A stretch of DNA of 47,359 nucleotides from Candidatus Colinaster equi (GCA_018064425.1 JAGHVF010000055.1:1-47359), one strand, 5' to 3'; positions 18,789-28,652 are shown, counted from the first letter of the stretch. Notes: a model not told the origin generated them from the sequence alone. Translations and numbers: made by a program.

Positions 18789-19913
18789 ATGCAGATAATC
18801 AAGGGAAAAGAAAAAATAGGAAATATCCTGTTCATAATAGGAATATCACTTGAATTGTTGGTGATGCTAACGGGACACTGCTCTTGGATAACCTTGCCTT
18901 ATTCCGGCAGAATAGTGCAGGCGGCTTTTATTTTGTTTGGTTGTAAAGTGCTTTTTACGCGTTATGAAAAGCGTGATCTGATTGTGATATTTATCCTGGG
19001 AATATTAGGTGTGATATCTTATCTGACATTGCATGATGAGTATGTTATCAGGGCAGTGATGTTAATTGCGGCAGCCAAGGATATTGATGATAATCGTATT
19101 GTAAAGATAATATTCTATTCGTCTTTGGCAGCAACAATATTTATTGTCGTGATGGCTTTACTTGGAATACGTGGGCAGGTAATGGATGTAAGAGATTACG
19201 GACGTGGCGGTGTGGAAGCCAGATGGTGTATGGGATTCAACCATGCCAATAATGTACATTGTATGTATTGGTATCTTACAGTGTTGTTCTTATATATGAA
19301 AAAAAATGCATGTAAGATATGGTGGTATATTGTGATACTTGCAGGGGATGTAGGGTTGTATATATTGACTGCTTCCAAAACAGGTCTTATAGCTACGGCA
19401 TTGGTGGTCATAGCCATGGCTGTTTGTGATAAGTGGCCTATGTTAAAGCAAAAGAAATGGCCATATATTGCAGGTGTCGCTTCTGTTGTGGCATGTATTG
19501 CAATGACAATACTTGGTGCTGCATACGGTAATGCCAATGCTGTCAGCAGATTTTTGGATAAGTTCCTTAATCAACGTCTTAATATGTGCCATGATATTGC
19601 ATATATCGGAGATTGGAAGCTTTTCCCGGGTGCCCGAGAGATGGAAAAAATAGTTGATAACGGTATGGGGAATTTTGTATATACCTACGGTATTGTAATG
19701 GTACTCGTGATGATAGGCGCAATTGTATATCTGATTATCAGGGCATATAAAGAGCGCAACGCCTTGTTACTTGTGATTGTTGTGACATATACGTACGTGT
19801 GGTTTATGGAATCGTCGTTCGCAATCAATACATCGTTATTGTGTACGATTATGTATATTATGTTATTTAATAGGTGGAATAAGCAAAGTGAACTCATTTT
19901 ACAGGAAAAATAA
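18789..19913 (+). CDS. Wzy-like polysaccharide polymerase
   Basis: 374 residues, about ten to eleven hydrophobic helices. Seen: GFNHANNVHCMYWYL (the GF.H.N motif of O-antigen ligase/polymerase proteins) after a large loop, then LTASKTGLIAT in a helix, the S-(R/K)-T-G signature of the family. It would join repeat units on the outer face. An A8 run at 19299-19306 is in frame here. The end overlaps the sugar transferase gene by 26 bp, so the two are probably translationally coupled. Confidence 0.78.
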   Translation: MQIIKGKEKIGNILFIIGISLELLVMLTGHCSWITLPYSGRIVQAAFILFGCKVLFTRYEKRDLIVIFILGILGVISYLTLHDEYVIRAVMLIAAAKDIDDNRIVKIIFYSSLAATIFIVVMALLGIRGQVMDVRDYGRGGVEARWCMGFNHANNVHCMYWYLTVLFLYMKKNACKIWWYIVILAGDVGLYILTASKTGLIATALVVIAMAVCDKWPMLKQKKWPYIAGVASVVACIAMTILGAAYGNANAVSRFLDKFLNQRLNMCHDIAYIGDWKLFPGAREMEKIVDNGMGNFVYTYGIVMVLVMIGAIVYLIIRAYKERNALLLVIVVTYTYVWFMESSFAINTSLLCTIMYIMLFNRWNKQSELILQEK

Positions 19914-21300
19914 CTTAATACAGACATATACATTGCTACTGATTGATATGGTGACGGTAGTACTGGCTTACCTTGCCGCTTTTTGGCTCAGATATCGTTC
20001 CTATAAGGGATTTGATGAGAATGCCATAATGACGGGAGCATTGCTGTTGCTTTTCTGCGTTCTTAATGTGGTAGTACTGGATTGGAATCATTACATATTT
20101 AAGCGTGGATATTTTGATGAATTGGTGGCAGTGTTTAAATATGATGTGATTTTGCTGATTGCTTTGGGATTTTGCATTTTCCTGTTGCGACAGGGTGAAT
20201 ATTTCTCACGTCTTGTGTTTGGATATTTCGGAGTGTTAGTGTATATTCTGACATACGTGTCACATATCCTTTTCAAGAAGTATATGATTAATTATTATAG
20301 ACGAAGCAATAGTGCAGATAAATTATTGCTGGTTACCAGACGTGAGTATGTACAGAGTATTTTGGCTGATATGAGGATGGCGAGCGAGTGGAGCTATCAC
20401 GTGTCGGCAATTGCATTACTTGGTGATTGTGATGAGACACAGATAGACGGTATACCTGTTATTGCGTGTGGCGATAATATGGAAGAGGGCTTGACGAGGG
20501 CAACAATGGATACAGCTTTTCTCTATTTGCCTGATGAGAGCAATGAAGTGATAGAACGGTATGTGAACTATTTTGATACGATGGGCGTTGATTGTTCGCT
20601 CAGTGTCGCCAATGTGCACGGAGTGACGGCAACAAAGAGCGTTGGCACGGTGGCAGGTCATGTTGTAGTGACATACAGCAATAGAGTAATAGATTACAGA
20701 AGAAGATTCGTAAAGAGAGCATTTGATATTGTAATCTCATTTATCGGTTTGTTGATTACATTGGTGTTTACACCTTTTATTGCATTGGCGATTGCGATTG
20801 ATTCGAGAGGCCCTGTCATCTATTCGCAGAACAGAGTAGGCAGAAACGGTCGTGTTTTCCGTATGTATAAGTTCCGCTCAATGTATACGGATGCGGATGA
20901 ACGTAAAAAAGAACTGATGAAAGATAATGAATTGAGCGGTCCTATGTTTAAGATGGAGAATGATCCGCGAATAACAAAAGTAGGACGATTCATCCGTAAG
21001 ACAAGTATTGATGAATTACCGCAGTTTTATAATATTCTCAAAGGCGATATGAGTCTTATCGGTACCAGACCGCCGACTGTGGAAGAGTTTGAGCAGTATA
21101 ATATGCATTACAGGCGCAGACTCAGTATAACACCGGGATTGACCGGATTGTGGCAGGTAAGCGGCCGCAGTGATATAGAAGATTTTGACGATGTTGTGAA
21201 GTTGGATTTGGAATACATTGACAACTGGTCGTTAGCATTGGATGCTAAGATTTTTTTACAGACTATCGGAGTAGTATTACTTAGAAAGGGATCGAAGTAA
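19888..21300 (+). CDS. undecaprenyl-phosphate sugar-phosphate transferase (WbaP/CpsE-type)
   Basis: 470 residues, the likely priming enzyme. Seen: four N-terminal helices to about 128, a CoA-binding-like region at 145-260, then the catalytic sugar-transferase domain: the membrane hairpin at 277-305, KFRSMYTDAD at 328-337, the D375-E376 pair in SIDELPQ, GTRPP at 392-396 and PGLTGLWQVSGR near 416-427. It transfers a sugar-1-phosphate to undecaprenyl phosphate. The start is GTG 19888, with AGGTGGA about 9 nt upstream. The donor may be the bacillosamine-type sugar made by the first gene, but the sequence does not show this. Confidence 0.93.
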   Translation: MNSFYRKNNLIQTYTLLLIDMVTVVLAYLAAFWLRYRSYKGFDENAIMTGALLLLFCVLNVVVLDWNHYIFKRGYFDELVAVFKYDVILLIALGFCIFLLRQGEYFSRLVFGYFGVLVYILTYVSHILFKKYMINYYRRSNSADKLLLVTRREYVQSILADMRMASEWSYHVSAIALLGDCDETQIDGIPVIACGDNMEEGLTRATMDTAFLYLPDESNEVIERYVNYFDTMGVDCSLSVANVHGVTATKSVGTVAGHVVVTYSNRVIDYRRRFVKRAFDIVISFIGLLITLVFTPFIALAIAIDSRGPVIYSQNRVGRNGRVFRMYKFRSMYTDADERKKELMKDNELSGPMFKMENDPRITKVGRFIRKTSIDELPQFYNILKGDMSLIGTRPPTVEEFEQYNMHYRRRLSITPGLTGLWQVSGRSDIEDFDDVVKLDLEYIDNWSLALDAKIFLQTIGVVLLRKGSK

Positions 21301-23052
21301 TTGGGTGATTTAAAGAAGATACGTTATATATTTGACCGAGGTCAGAAGACAAGACTGGTATTGCTGGGATTCATAATTATTATCGGTTCATTGTGCGAAT
21401 TGCTTGGTGTAACAGCCATACTTCCGTTTATTGAAGTGGCAATGGACGAAAACAGCGTATTTAAGAATAAGTGGTTACGTATGGCATATGAGATGCTGCA
21501 TATGCAATCTGCCACGGAGTTTTTGATATTCCTGGCAGTAGCATTGATAGTTATCTATGTTGTAAAAAATGTATATTTAGGTTTTATGAATTATGCAATA
21601 TACAGATACACATATAACAATCAAAGAAGAATAGCCGTACGTATGCAGAGTGCATATATGAAGCAACCATATACATTTTTCCTGGGACATAACAGCTCCG
21701 AACTGGTGCGTAATGTAGATACGGATACATCGATGTTATTTGATACAGTGCTTTCGGCGCTACAGCTTATGGTGGAGCTCATTGTGTGCTTACTGTTGCT
21801 TGTATATCTTATGATTATGGACAAGACCATTACTATTGCTGTCGGTATTGTTATAGTAATTGCCTTTTTGGCTGTAGTCAGAACTCTTAAAAAGGACCTA
21901 AAGCAAAGAGGACAGACTGTACGTGAATGTCGAGCCGATATGAGCAGATGGCTGTATCAGTCTTTTGGTGGAATTAAGGAAACAAAGATATCCGAAAGAG
22001 AAAGCTATTTTGTTGATACATACGATGGCATATATTCTAAGTTTGCGCACAATCATTGTATATATCAGACTTTTTCGTATATACCAAAGCCGCTTATGGA
22101 GACTTTGTGCGTATGTTCGTTATTGGCGGTGGTAGCTTTTAAGTTGTTTAGAGGAGTTGATTCTTCGTATTTTGTTACGACAATGTCGGTTTTTGCCGTA
22201 GCAGCTTTCAGATTGTTACCATCATTTAACAGGATTACAGGATATGTGTCACATATATTGTTCAATCATACGGCAGTAACTTCTATCTATAATGATTTGA
22301 AAGAAATAGAGAGATTGGAAGCCGAGAATGCAAAACGTCAGAATATTGATGAAGAGCTTCCGTTTACCGATGAAATACGAATTAATGATATATGTTTCCA
22401 TTATCCGGGCATAGAAGAGAACGTATTGGAGAAGATTAACCTGACTATTCCAAAGAATAAGTCGGTTGCTCTTATCGGACCGTCGGGAGCCGGAAAAACA
22501 ACAATAGCAGATATAATTCTTGGCGTGCTGTCACCACAGGAAGGACAAGTACTTGTAGACGGCATTGATGCAGGAACTCATATGAGTAAGTGGCATGCCA
22601 AGCTTGGATACATCCCGCAGACCATATATCTGAACGACGATACAATTAAACATAATATTGCTTTTGCACTTAATGATAAGGATATTGATGAAGCAAGATT
22701 GCAAGAGGTGATTAAGGAAGCACAGCTTGAGGAGTTCATTGCATCACTTGAGGATGGTGTAGATACTGTAATCGGTGAGAGAGGTGTGAGACTTTCCGGT
22801 GGACAGAGACAGAGAATCGGTATAGCTCGTGCACTTTATGATAATCCTGAGGTGTTGATATTGGATGAAGCAACGTCAGCACTTGATTCGGAGACGGAGA
22901 CTGCTGTTATGGATGCGATTGATTCCCTGGCAGGTAAAAAGACATTGATTATTATTGCCCACAGATTAACAACTATACGTAACTGTGACATTGTGTATGA
23001 GATAAGTAATCATGTCGCACAGGCAAAGAATAAAGCAGAAGTAATTAAGTAA
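21301..23052 (+). CDS. PglK-like ABC transporter/flippase, copy 2
   Basis: 583 residues with the same layout as the protein at 17019: about six N-terminal helices, Walker A GPSGAGKTT at 393-401, Q-loop IGYIPQ-type, LSGGQRQR signature, Walker B LILDEATS, H-loop IIAHRL. TTG 21301 directly abuts the upstream stop codon and has AAAGGGA about 9 nt before it. The two ABC genes bracket the polymerase and priming transferase, which suggests either a heterodimer or two flippases for two different lipid-linked sugars. Confidence 0.88.
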   Translation: MGDLKKIRYIFDRGQKTRLVLLGFIIIIGSLCELLGVTAILPFIEVAMDENSVFKNKWLRMAYEMLHMQSATEFLIFLAVALIVIYVVKNVYLGFMNYAIYRYTYNNQRRIAVRMQSAYMKQPYTFFLGHNSSELVRNVDTDTSMLFDTVLSALQLMVELIVCLLLLVYLMIMDKTITIAVGIVIVIAFLAVVRTLKKDLKQRGQTVRECRADMSRWLYQSFGGIKETKISERESYFVDTYDGIYSKFAHNHCIYQTFSYIPKPLMETLCVCSLLAVVAFKLFRGVDSSYFVTTMSVFAVAAFRLLPSFNRITGYVSHILFNHTAVTSIYNDLKEIERLEAENAKRQNIDEELPFTDEIRINDICFHYPGIEENVLEKINLTIPKNKSVALIGPSGAGKTTIADIILGVLSPQEGQVLVDGIDAGTHMSKWHAKLGYIPQTIYLNDDTIKHNIAFALNDKDIDEARLQEVIKEAQLEEFIASLEDGVDTVIGERGVRLSGGQRQRIGIARALYDNPEVLILDEATSALDSETETAVMDAIDSLAGKKTLIIIAHRLTTIRNCDIVYEISNHVAQAKNKAEVIK

Positions 23053-23103
23053 ATATTGATAATCTTATATATGTATAAGCAAAAATAAGTATGTGGAGGG
23101 ACT

Positions 23104-23880
23104 ATGAAGGTAGTAATCTTAGCAGGTGGATACGGAACAAGAATAAGTGAAGAGAGTCATCTGAAACCTAAGCCGATGGTAGAAATAGGTGAAAAACCGA
23201 TTCTTTGGCATATCATGAAAGAGTATTCGCATTATGGATTTAATGAATTCATTATTTGTTGCGGATATAAACAGCATGTTATCAAGGAATGGTTTGCCGA
23301 TTATTATCTGTATAATTCGGATGTAACTTTTGATTTTGCAGATGATAACAAGATGACAGTGCATCAGAATGTGGCTGAACCGTGGAAGGTAACTCTTGTT
23401 GATACAGGCCTTAATACTATGACGGGCGGACGTATAAAGCGTATACAGAAGTATGTGGGCGATGAGACCTTCATGCTGACATATGGAGACGCAGTAAGTG
23501 ATGTGGACGTTAATAAGGTCCTTGAGTTCCATAAGGCTCATGGCAAATTGGCAACAATCACAGCTGTATCCGTCGATCAGAGATTTGGTGTATTGGATAT
23601 TGATGAAAACGATTCCATTAATGAGTTTCGAGAGAAAAATGCCGAGACCGATGGTTCAAGAATCAATGCCGGATATATGATAATGGAGCCAAAAGTATTT
23701 GATTATATTGAAGGTGACAGTACGGTGTTTGAAAAAGCACCGCTTGAGAGACTGGCAAGAGAGAACAATCTGAAAGCATATAAGCATAACGGTTTCTGGC
23801 AGTGTATGGATACAAAGAGAGAAAAGGATAGACTTGACGCTATGTGGGAAGCCGGAAATGCACCATGGAAGGTATGGTAA
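23104..23880 (+). CDS. rfbF: glucose-1-phosphate cytidylyltransferase
   Basis: 258 residues, full length. Makes CDP-glucose from glucose-1-phosphate and CTP. Seen: AGGYGTR at 7-13, KPKPM at 21-25, YGDAVSDVD (metal Asp), RFGVLDID, INAGYM, and the ending FWQCMDTKREKD...APWKVW, which is diagnostic of RfbF/DdhA. GGAGG lies just upstream of ATG 23104. In known loci it is followed by CDP-glucose 4,6-dehydratase (RfbG) and RfbH. Neither is in this window; a ThDP enzyme and an aldolase follow instead. Confidence 0.95.
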   Translation: MKVVILAGGYGTRISEESHLKPKPMVEIGEKPILWHIMKEYSHYGFNEFIICCGYKQHVIKEWFADYYLYNSDVTFDFADDNKMTVHQNVAEPWKVTLVDTGLNTMTGGRIKRIQKYVGDETFMLTYGDAVSDVDVNKVLEFHKAHGKLATITAVSVDQRFGVLDIDENDSINEFREKNAETDGSRINAGYMIMEPKVFDYIEGDSTVFEKAPLERLARENNLKAYKHNGFWQCMDTKREKDRLDAMWEAGNAPWKVW

Positions 23881-23912
23881 TCAGTATATAGAAGCGTTAA
23901 AAGGATAGGATT

Positions 23913-25775
23913 ATGAAAATCAGACTTGCAGATTATGTTGCGGATTTTTTGGTGAATAAAGGCGTTACAGATGTATTTTCTGTAGTAGGTGGCGGTGCGA
24001 TGCATCTGAATGATGCGCTCGGACATAACAAGTCACTCAAGGTGACATATAACCATCATGAACAGGCTTGTGCTATGGCGGCAGAGGCGTATGCCAGACT
24101 TGATAATAAAATAGCTGCCGTATGTGTAACAACCGGACCGGGTGGAACTAATGCTTTAACCGGTGTAGTGGGTGGATGGCTTGACTCGATTCCTATGTTT
24201 GTTATATCCGGACAGGTCAGATATGACACAACTGCCAGATACGCACTTGAGTTTACGGATGTGCCGTTGCGCGCAATGGGTGATCAGGAATATGACATTG
24301 TAAAATCTGTAGCACCGATGACAAAGTATGCCACTATGATTGAAGATCCTATGGATATCAGATATGCACTTGAGAAAGCATGGCATCTTGCAACAACCGG
24401 CAGACCGGGACCTGTGTGGATAGATATACCGGTCAATTATCAGGGAATGTATATTGAGACTGATGAACTTAGAGGTTATAGCGAGGCACAGCAGCAAAAT
24501 GACGATGCTGCAATGTTACCGCCTGCTGTAAGCGAAGATACGATAATACAAGTGCTGGAGATGATTAAAAATGCCAAGAGACCTGTATTTCATGCAGGAT
24601 ACGGTATTAGATTGTCCGGCGGATATGAGGCGTTCAGACAATTGGCCGATAAGTTGCAGATCCCGATAGTAACTTATTGGAATGCGGTCGATCTTATTGA
24701 GGATGACAACGAATTGTATTGCGGACGTGCCGGCAATATGGGAGACAGACCGGGTAACTGGGCTATACAGAATGCTGACCTGATATTGGCAATAGGTACG
24801 CGTATATCAATAAGACAGGTTGGATACAACTGGAAAACATGGGCCAGAGCAGCTAAGGTTGTAATGGTAGATATTGATCGTGCTGAACTAAAGAAACCAA
24901 CTTTGCATGTAGATGTTCCCGTATGGGCAGATGCAAAAGATTATATGACATGCATGTCAGAATGTATTGCCAAGACCGGATACAATACAAACGGTGTTCA
25001 TGCCGATTGGTTAAAGACTTGCAATGACTGGAAACACAACTATCCTGTAGTACAAAACAGGCAGTGGGAAGAAAACGGACAGACTGCAAATGTTTATGCG
25101 TTTGTAAAATATCTTAGCAGCAGTTTGCCGGATAACAGCCTTACAGCCGTATCAAACGGTGCTTGTTGCGTGGTAGGTAATCAAACATACGTAATACAAA
25201 AGGGCAGCCGTATGGCTAATAACAGTGCTATAGCCAGTATGGGTTACGGATTGCCGGCGGCAATAGGTACCTGTATAGCCGGAGGAAGAGCAAGAACCAT
25301 ATGTCTTGAGGGAGATGGAAGTATCATGATGAATCTGCAGGAATTGCAGACTATTGTAACGAATAAGTTGCCGATTAAGATATTCCTAATTAATAATAAC
25401 GGATATCATTCTATAAGAATTACACAGGGTAATCTTTTTTCGGAACACTGTAAGGTGGGAATAGGACCTGAATCTTCGGATTTGGGATTCCCTGAGTATA
25501 AAAAAATTGCAGATGCGTTTGGGATTCCGTATTACGAAGCTCATAGCAATGCACAGATGAAACAAGCAGTAGACAAAGTACTTGCCATAGATGACAGTGA
25601 AGGCCCGATATTCTGTGAGATATTTACAGATACGGCACAGGTGTGGGAACCAAAGTCCGGAACAAAGAAACTTGAAGACGGTACATTGGTTAGTCCTCCG
25701 CTTGAGGATTTGGCACCGTTCTTATCAAGAGAAGAACTAAAGAAAAATATGATTATTCCACTGATTGATGAATAA
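23913..25775 (+). CDS. ThDP-dependent acetolactate-synthase-like enzyme
   Basis: 620 residues with the three-domain acetolactate-synthase fold. Seen: the activating glutamate E50 in NHHEQACAMAAEAYAR, GPGGTN at 75-80, a central domain at about 205-350 with GYGIRLSGG, and the ThDP/Mg motif GDGS at 467-470 ending in NNNGY at 494-498. It decarboxylates a 2-oxo acid and transfers the two-carbon unit, or cleaves it. Placed after rfbF it recalls YerE, which attaches an acetyl branch to a CDP-4-keto sugar. Ordinary acetolactate synthesis is less likely here because no small subunit or ilv gene is near. AAGGA precedes ATG 23913. Confidence 0.87.
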   Translation: MKIRLADYVADFLVNKGVTDVFSVVGGGAMHLNDALGHNKSLKVTYNHHEQACAMAAEAYARLDNKIAAVCVTTGPGGTNALTGVVGGWLDSIPMFVISGQVRYDTTARYALEFTDVPLRAMGDQEYDIVKSVAPMTKYATMIEDPMDIRYALEKAWHLATTGRPGPVWIDIPVNYQGMYIETDELRGYSEAQQQNDDAAMLPPAVSEDTIIQVLEMIKNAKRPVFHAGYGIRLSGGYEAFRQLADKLQIPIVTYWNAVDLIEDDNELYCGRAGNMGDRPGNWAIQNADLILAIGTRISIRQVGYNWKTWARAAKVVMVDIDRAELKKPTLHVDVPVWADAKDYMTCMSECIAKTGYNTNGVHADWLKTCNDWKHNYPVVQNRQWEENGQTANVYAFVKYLSSSLPDNSLTAVSNGACCVVGNQTYVIQKGSRMANNSAIASMGYGLPAAIGTCIAGGRARTICLEGDGSIMMNLQELQTIVTNKLPIKIFLINNNGYHSIRITQGNLFSEHCKVGIGPESSDLGFPEYKKIADAFGIPYYEAHSNAQMKQAVDKVLAIDDSEGPIFCEIFTDTAQVWEPKSGTKKLEDGTLVSPPLEDLAPFLSREELKKNMIIPLIDE

Positions 25776-25799
25776 GCAGTGACTTTGAGGAAGATGTAG

Positions 25800-27386
25800 A
25801 TGAGTAAAGTATATCTGTTAGACTGCACGCTACGTGATGGCGGATATGTGAATAGTTGGCGATTCGGTGAAGAAGCTATAAAAGGATTCTCACGTAAGAT
25901 TGCGATGACCGGAATTGAGCTGTATGAAGTTGGATTCTTAAAGGGTGATGAGTATGATCCGGATTGTTCGATTTTTCCGGATGTGGAGTCATTTAAGAAT
26001 GTTATTGAGCCCAAAAACGAGCGTATGCTATATGTTGGAATGCTGGATATGAGTGCGCCGGTACCTATATCAAGAATCCCTGCGTATGACGGAACGTCTA
26101 TTGATGTAATCAGAGTAATATTTAAGAAAGATAAATTGGATGAAGCCTTTGAATACTGCAAAAAGATAATGGAGCTGGGATACAAGGTATCTGTCAATTT
26201 TGTAAGTACAGATCTCTACAGCGACGATGAATTCATTGCAGGTATTAGGAAATTCAATGAGATTAAGCCATATGCAATAGCTATTGTAGATACGTTTGGC
26301 TTGATTAAGCGTAAGCAGTTCCTGCGTCTGTGTTATATAGCAGATAACAGTATGCATCCGGACGTGATACTCAGCTACCATGCACATAACAATCTGCAGC
26401 AGGCTTTTGGTAATGCAGAGGCGCTTGTGGAAATGAATCTTAAGCGAGATATAAGTATTGATGCCTGTGTATTCGGTATGGGACGAGGCGCAGGTAATCT
26501 CAATCTTGAACTTTTTGCCGATTACATGAATGAAAACTACAATACTGATTATCGAATAGAACCAATGCTTGAAATCATGGATGAGTATCTGAATGATATT
26601 TTCAAGGAGAAATTCTGGGGATATTCGCTTCCGTTGTATCTGTCGGCTACAGCAGGCGTGCATCCCAATTATGCGATATATTTGGCAGAGAGAAATACTC
26701 TTACGGTCAAGTCTTTCAATGAGATACTCGGTACAATACCGAAGGACATGAAAGAACGCTTCAGCAGAGAGAATGCGGAGAAGGTATATAAGGAATACCA
26801 AGAAAAGTATGTGGATGATAGAGAGTGCATTGAACGCTTATCAAAAGAATTAGCCGGTAAAACCGTTGTGATGTTGGCTCCCGGTAAAAGCTTGAATACA
26901 TGCTCGGATATGGTAAATGCATATATTGAAAAGATAAAAACGACAGGTGTGTCGGTAATTGCTGTTAATTGTATTGCAAGCGAGTATGAGCCTGAGTATC
27001 TGTTCTCAAGTAATATGAGACGTTTCTCCAAGATGCAGGGTCAGACAAATGCAAAGTGCATTATTACTTCCAATATGAAGGAGGCAACGCAAAGCGATTA
27101 TGTATTCAATTTTTCCAGCTATTCACTCAGAGAGCCTGAGATAATCGACAATGCCGGATTGATGATGATAAAAATTCTGTGTGCATGCGGTGTGAAAAAG
27201 GTGGCAATAGCGGGAATGGACGGTTATTCGGCAGACTACAGCAATGATTATTACGATAAATCGTTGGAATTCGACTATTCAAAAGAAGCTTCGTACAGAA
27301 ATGCATTGATTTCCGAGAAGCTTAGTGAATTGTCCAAACAGATAGAGATAGAGTTTATTACCGAAACGGAATATTGGAAATGTTGA
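25800..27386 (+). CDS. DRE-TIM metallolyase-type aldolase with extra C-terminal domain
   Basis: 528 residues. The N-terminal part (1 to about 320) is an HMG-CoA-lyase/4-hydroxy-2-oxovalerate-aldolase-like TIM barrel: LLDCTLRDGG at 6-15 (metal Asp and catalytic Arg-Asp), EVGF at 43-46, and H194-x-H196 in YHAHNN supplying metal ligands. The C-terminal part (about 345-528) starts with VMLAPGKSLN and reads as a separate alpha/beta domain, perhaps related to DUF115/MptE-like folds; that relation is a guess. The gene lies 24 bp after the ThDP enzyme with GAGGAAG upstream, so the two probably act on one pathway: one makes or uses a short carbonyl compound and the other does the aldol step. Confidence 0.82.
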   Translation: MSKVYLLDCTLRDGGYVNSWRFGEEAIKGFSRKIAMTGIELYEVGFLKGDEYDPDCSIFPDVESFKNVIEPKNERMLYVGMLDMSAPVPISRIPAYDGTSIDVIRVIFKKDKLDEAFEYCKKIMELGYKVSVNFVSTDLYSDDEFIAGIRKFNEIKPYAIAIVDTFGLIKRKQFLRLCYIADNSMHPDVILSYHAHNNLQQAFGNAEALVEMNLKRDISIDACVFGMGRGAGNLNLELFADYMNENYNTDYRIEPMLEIMDEYLNDIFKEKFWGYSLPLYLSATAGVHPNYAIYLAERNTLTVKSFNEILGTIPKDMKERFSRENAEKVYKEYQEKYVDDRECIERLSKELAGKTVVMLAPGKSLNTCSDMVNAYIEKIKTTGVSVIAVNCIASEYEPEYLFSSNMRRFSKMQGQTNAKCIITSNMKEATQSDYVFNFSSYSLREPEIIDNAGLMMIKILCACGVKKVAIAGMDGYSADYSNDYYDKSLEFDYSKEASYRNALISEKLSELSKQIEIEFITETEYWKC

Positions 27387-27403
27387 AGAAGAGATATTGC
27401 ACG

Positions 27404-28615
27404 ATGAAGAAAAGTAATCCGCTTAAGATATTACACATCACAACTGTAGATATCGGAGGAGCATACAAGGCAGTTGAACGTCTGTCGGAGGCTCTTAATA
27501 CAAGTGACAAATATGAATCGAAAATACTGTTGCGCAATAAAGTAAATGAATCAAATTGCGGTGAAGTATATTTGGATAATCCGGTTAAAACGATTGTATC
27601 TAAATTTAAAAATGCGATTAATCTTGTGTCTACACATGGTGAAGTAACTATCGATATCCTGGGCAGTGATGTATCGAAGCATCATATGGTGCAGGAAGCG
27701 GATATAATCGTGATTCACTGGATTAATTCTTTTCTTAATGAAAAGTCCATTGAAAAGATAATTAACCTTGGAAAACCAACATATATAATGCTTCATGATA
27801 TGTGGCATTTTACAGGCGGATGTCATAGTGACGGTTATTGCGGCGGATATGAGCGAGGCTGTTATGAATGTCCGCATCTAAAAAAGGGAAGCAAGGCAGC
27901 ACATAACAATTTGCTTAGAAAGATGTCGCTTTATAAAGATAAGGATGTCGTTATATTATCTCCAAGTAACTATGAAGCGAATGCAGCAAAATCAAGCCCG
28001 GTTTTTGAGAAAAATGACATACGTGTCATAGGCAATTGCGTCAATACGGATATTTTTAGAAAAGTGGATGATATCAGCGTGTCCGATATACCGGGTGTTA
28101 TAACAGACAAGCCTCTTGTATTATTCACAGCTGTGTCGGCAGGTAAGTCAAATGCCAATAAAGGATTTGAGTATCTGATGGATGCGCTTGGAAAACTGCA
28201 TGAAGATGAAGTGCATCTGTTAATACTGGGAAATATTGATGATGAAAGCCTGCGCGGTATTAAGCAGACATATACAAGACTCGGATATATAATCGATGAA
28301 AAGATGCTTGCAAAAATATATAACATCGCAGATGTGACGGTAGTGCCTTCGCTTCAGGAGTCTTTTTCGTATTCAGTGTGTGAATCTTTGGCATGCGGTA
28401 CGCCGACTGTATCTTTTGCAGTGGGCGGAATACTTGATCAGGTAGTGCATAAAGAAAACGGATATTTGGCAAAATATAAGGATACGGATGATTTGGCCAA
28501 AGGAATTAGATATTGTGTGGAGCATGGGGATGCAATGCAGAGCAGGTGTATAGATAAAGCTAAGCAGTTTTCCTATGATAGTATTGTGAAGAAGTGGGCT
28601 GAAGCAGGTATTTAA
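27404..28615 (+). CDS. GT4 glycosyltransferase (GT-B fold)
   Basis: About 403 residues. Seen: ITTVDIGGAYKAVERL near the start, a Cys/Gly-rich segment (GGCHSDGYCGGYERGCYECPH) around residue 150 that resembles the HDxWxxTGxCH-CxxCP element of WcaC/AmsD-type transferases, and EX7E in ESFSYSVCE. ATG 27404 has AAGAAGAG upstream. An in-frame ATG at 27380 overlapping the aldolase stop would add 8 residues. The cysteines (at least four) may bind a metal; this is typical for the subfamily. Confidence 0.85.
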   Translation: MKKSNPLKILHITTVDIGGAYKAVERLSEALNTSDKYESKILLRNKVNESNCGEVYLDNPVKTIVSKFKNAINLVSTHGEVTIDILGSDVSKHHMVQEADIIVIHWINSFLNEKSIEKIINLGKPTYIMLHDMWHFTGGCHSDGYCGGYERGCYECPHLKKGSKAAHNNLLRKMSLYKDKDVVILSPSNYEANAAKSSPVFEKNDIRVIGNCVNTDIFRKVDDISVSDIPGVITDKPLVLFTAVSAGKSNANKGFEYLMDALGKLHEDEVHLLILGNIDDESLRGIKQTYTRLGYIIDEKMLAKIYNIADVTVVPSLQESFSYSVCESLACGTPTVSFAVGGILDQVVHKENGYLAKYKDTDDLAKGIRYCVEHGDAMQSRCIDKAKQFSYDSIVKKWAEAGI

Positions 28616-28652
28616 CATATAGACGTAGCCCAGTGAAGAAGGATAGTGAATA

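Noticed and set aside
19299-19306. A8 run in the Wzy-like gene as a second phase-variable tract
   Set aside because: The gene is in frame across it, and A/T runs of this length are expected in AT-rich DNA. The T8 runs at 3925-3932 and 46846-46853 were set aside for the same reason.
23056-23079. TTGATA and TATAAG before rfbF as a promoter
   Set aside because: The spacing is only 12 bp and no better -10 lies at 17 bp, so I did not call it.
23913-25775. ThDP enzyme as phosphonopyruvate decarboxylase of a phosphonate pathway
   Set aside because: It is a full-length acetolactate-synthase-type protein and no PEP mutase or phosphonate gene is present. The cytidylyltransferase is clearly RfbF-like.
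25541-26197. Long minus-strand open frame (218 codons) opposite the ThDP enzyme and aldolase genes
   Set aside because: It runs antisense across the join of two well-supported enzymes, has no recognisable motif and reflects codon bias of the real genes. Other minus-strand frames (e.g. 734-1345, 26070-26801) were rejected likewise.
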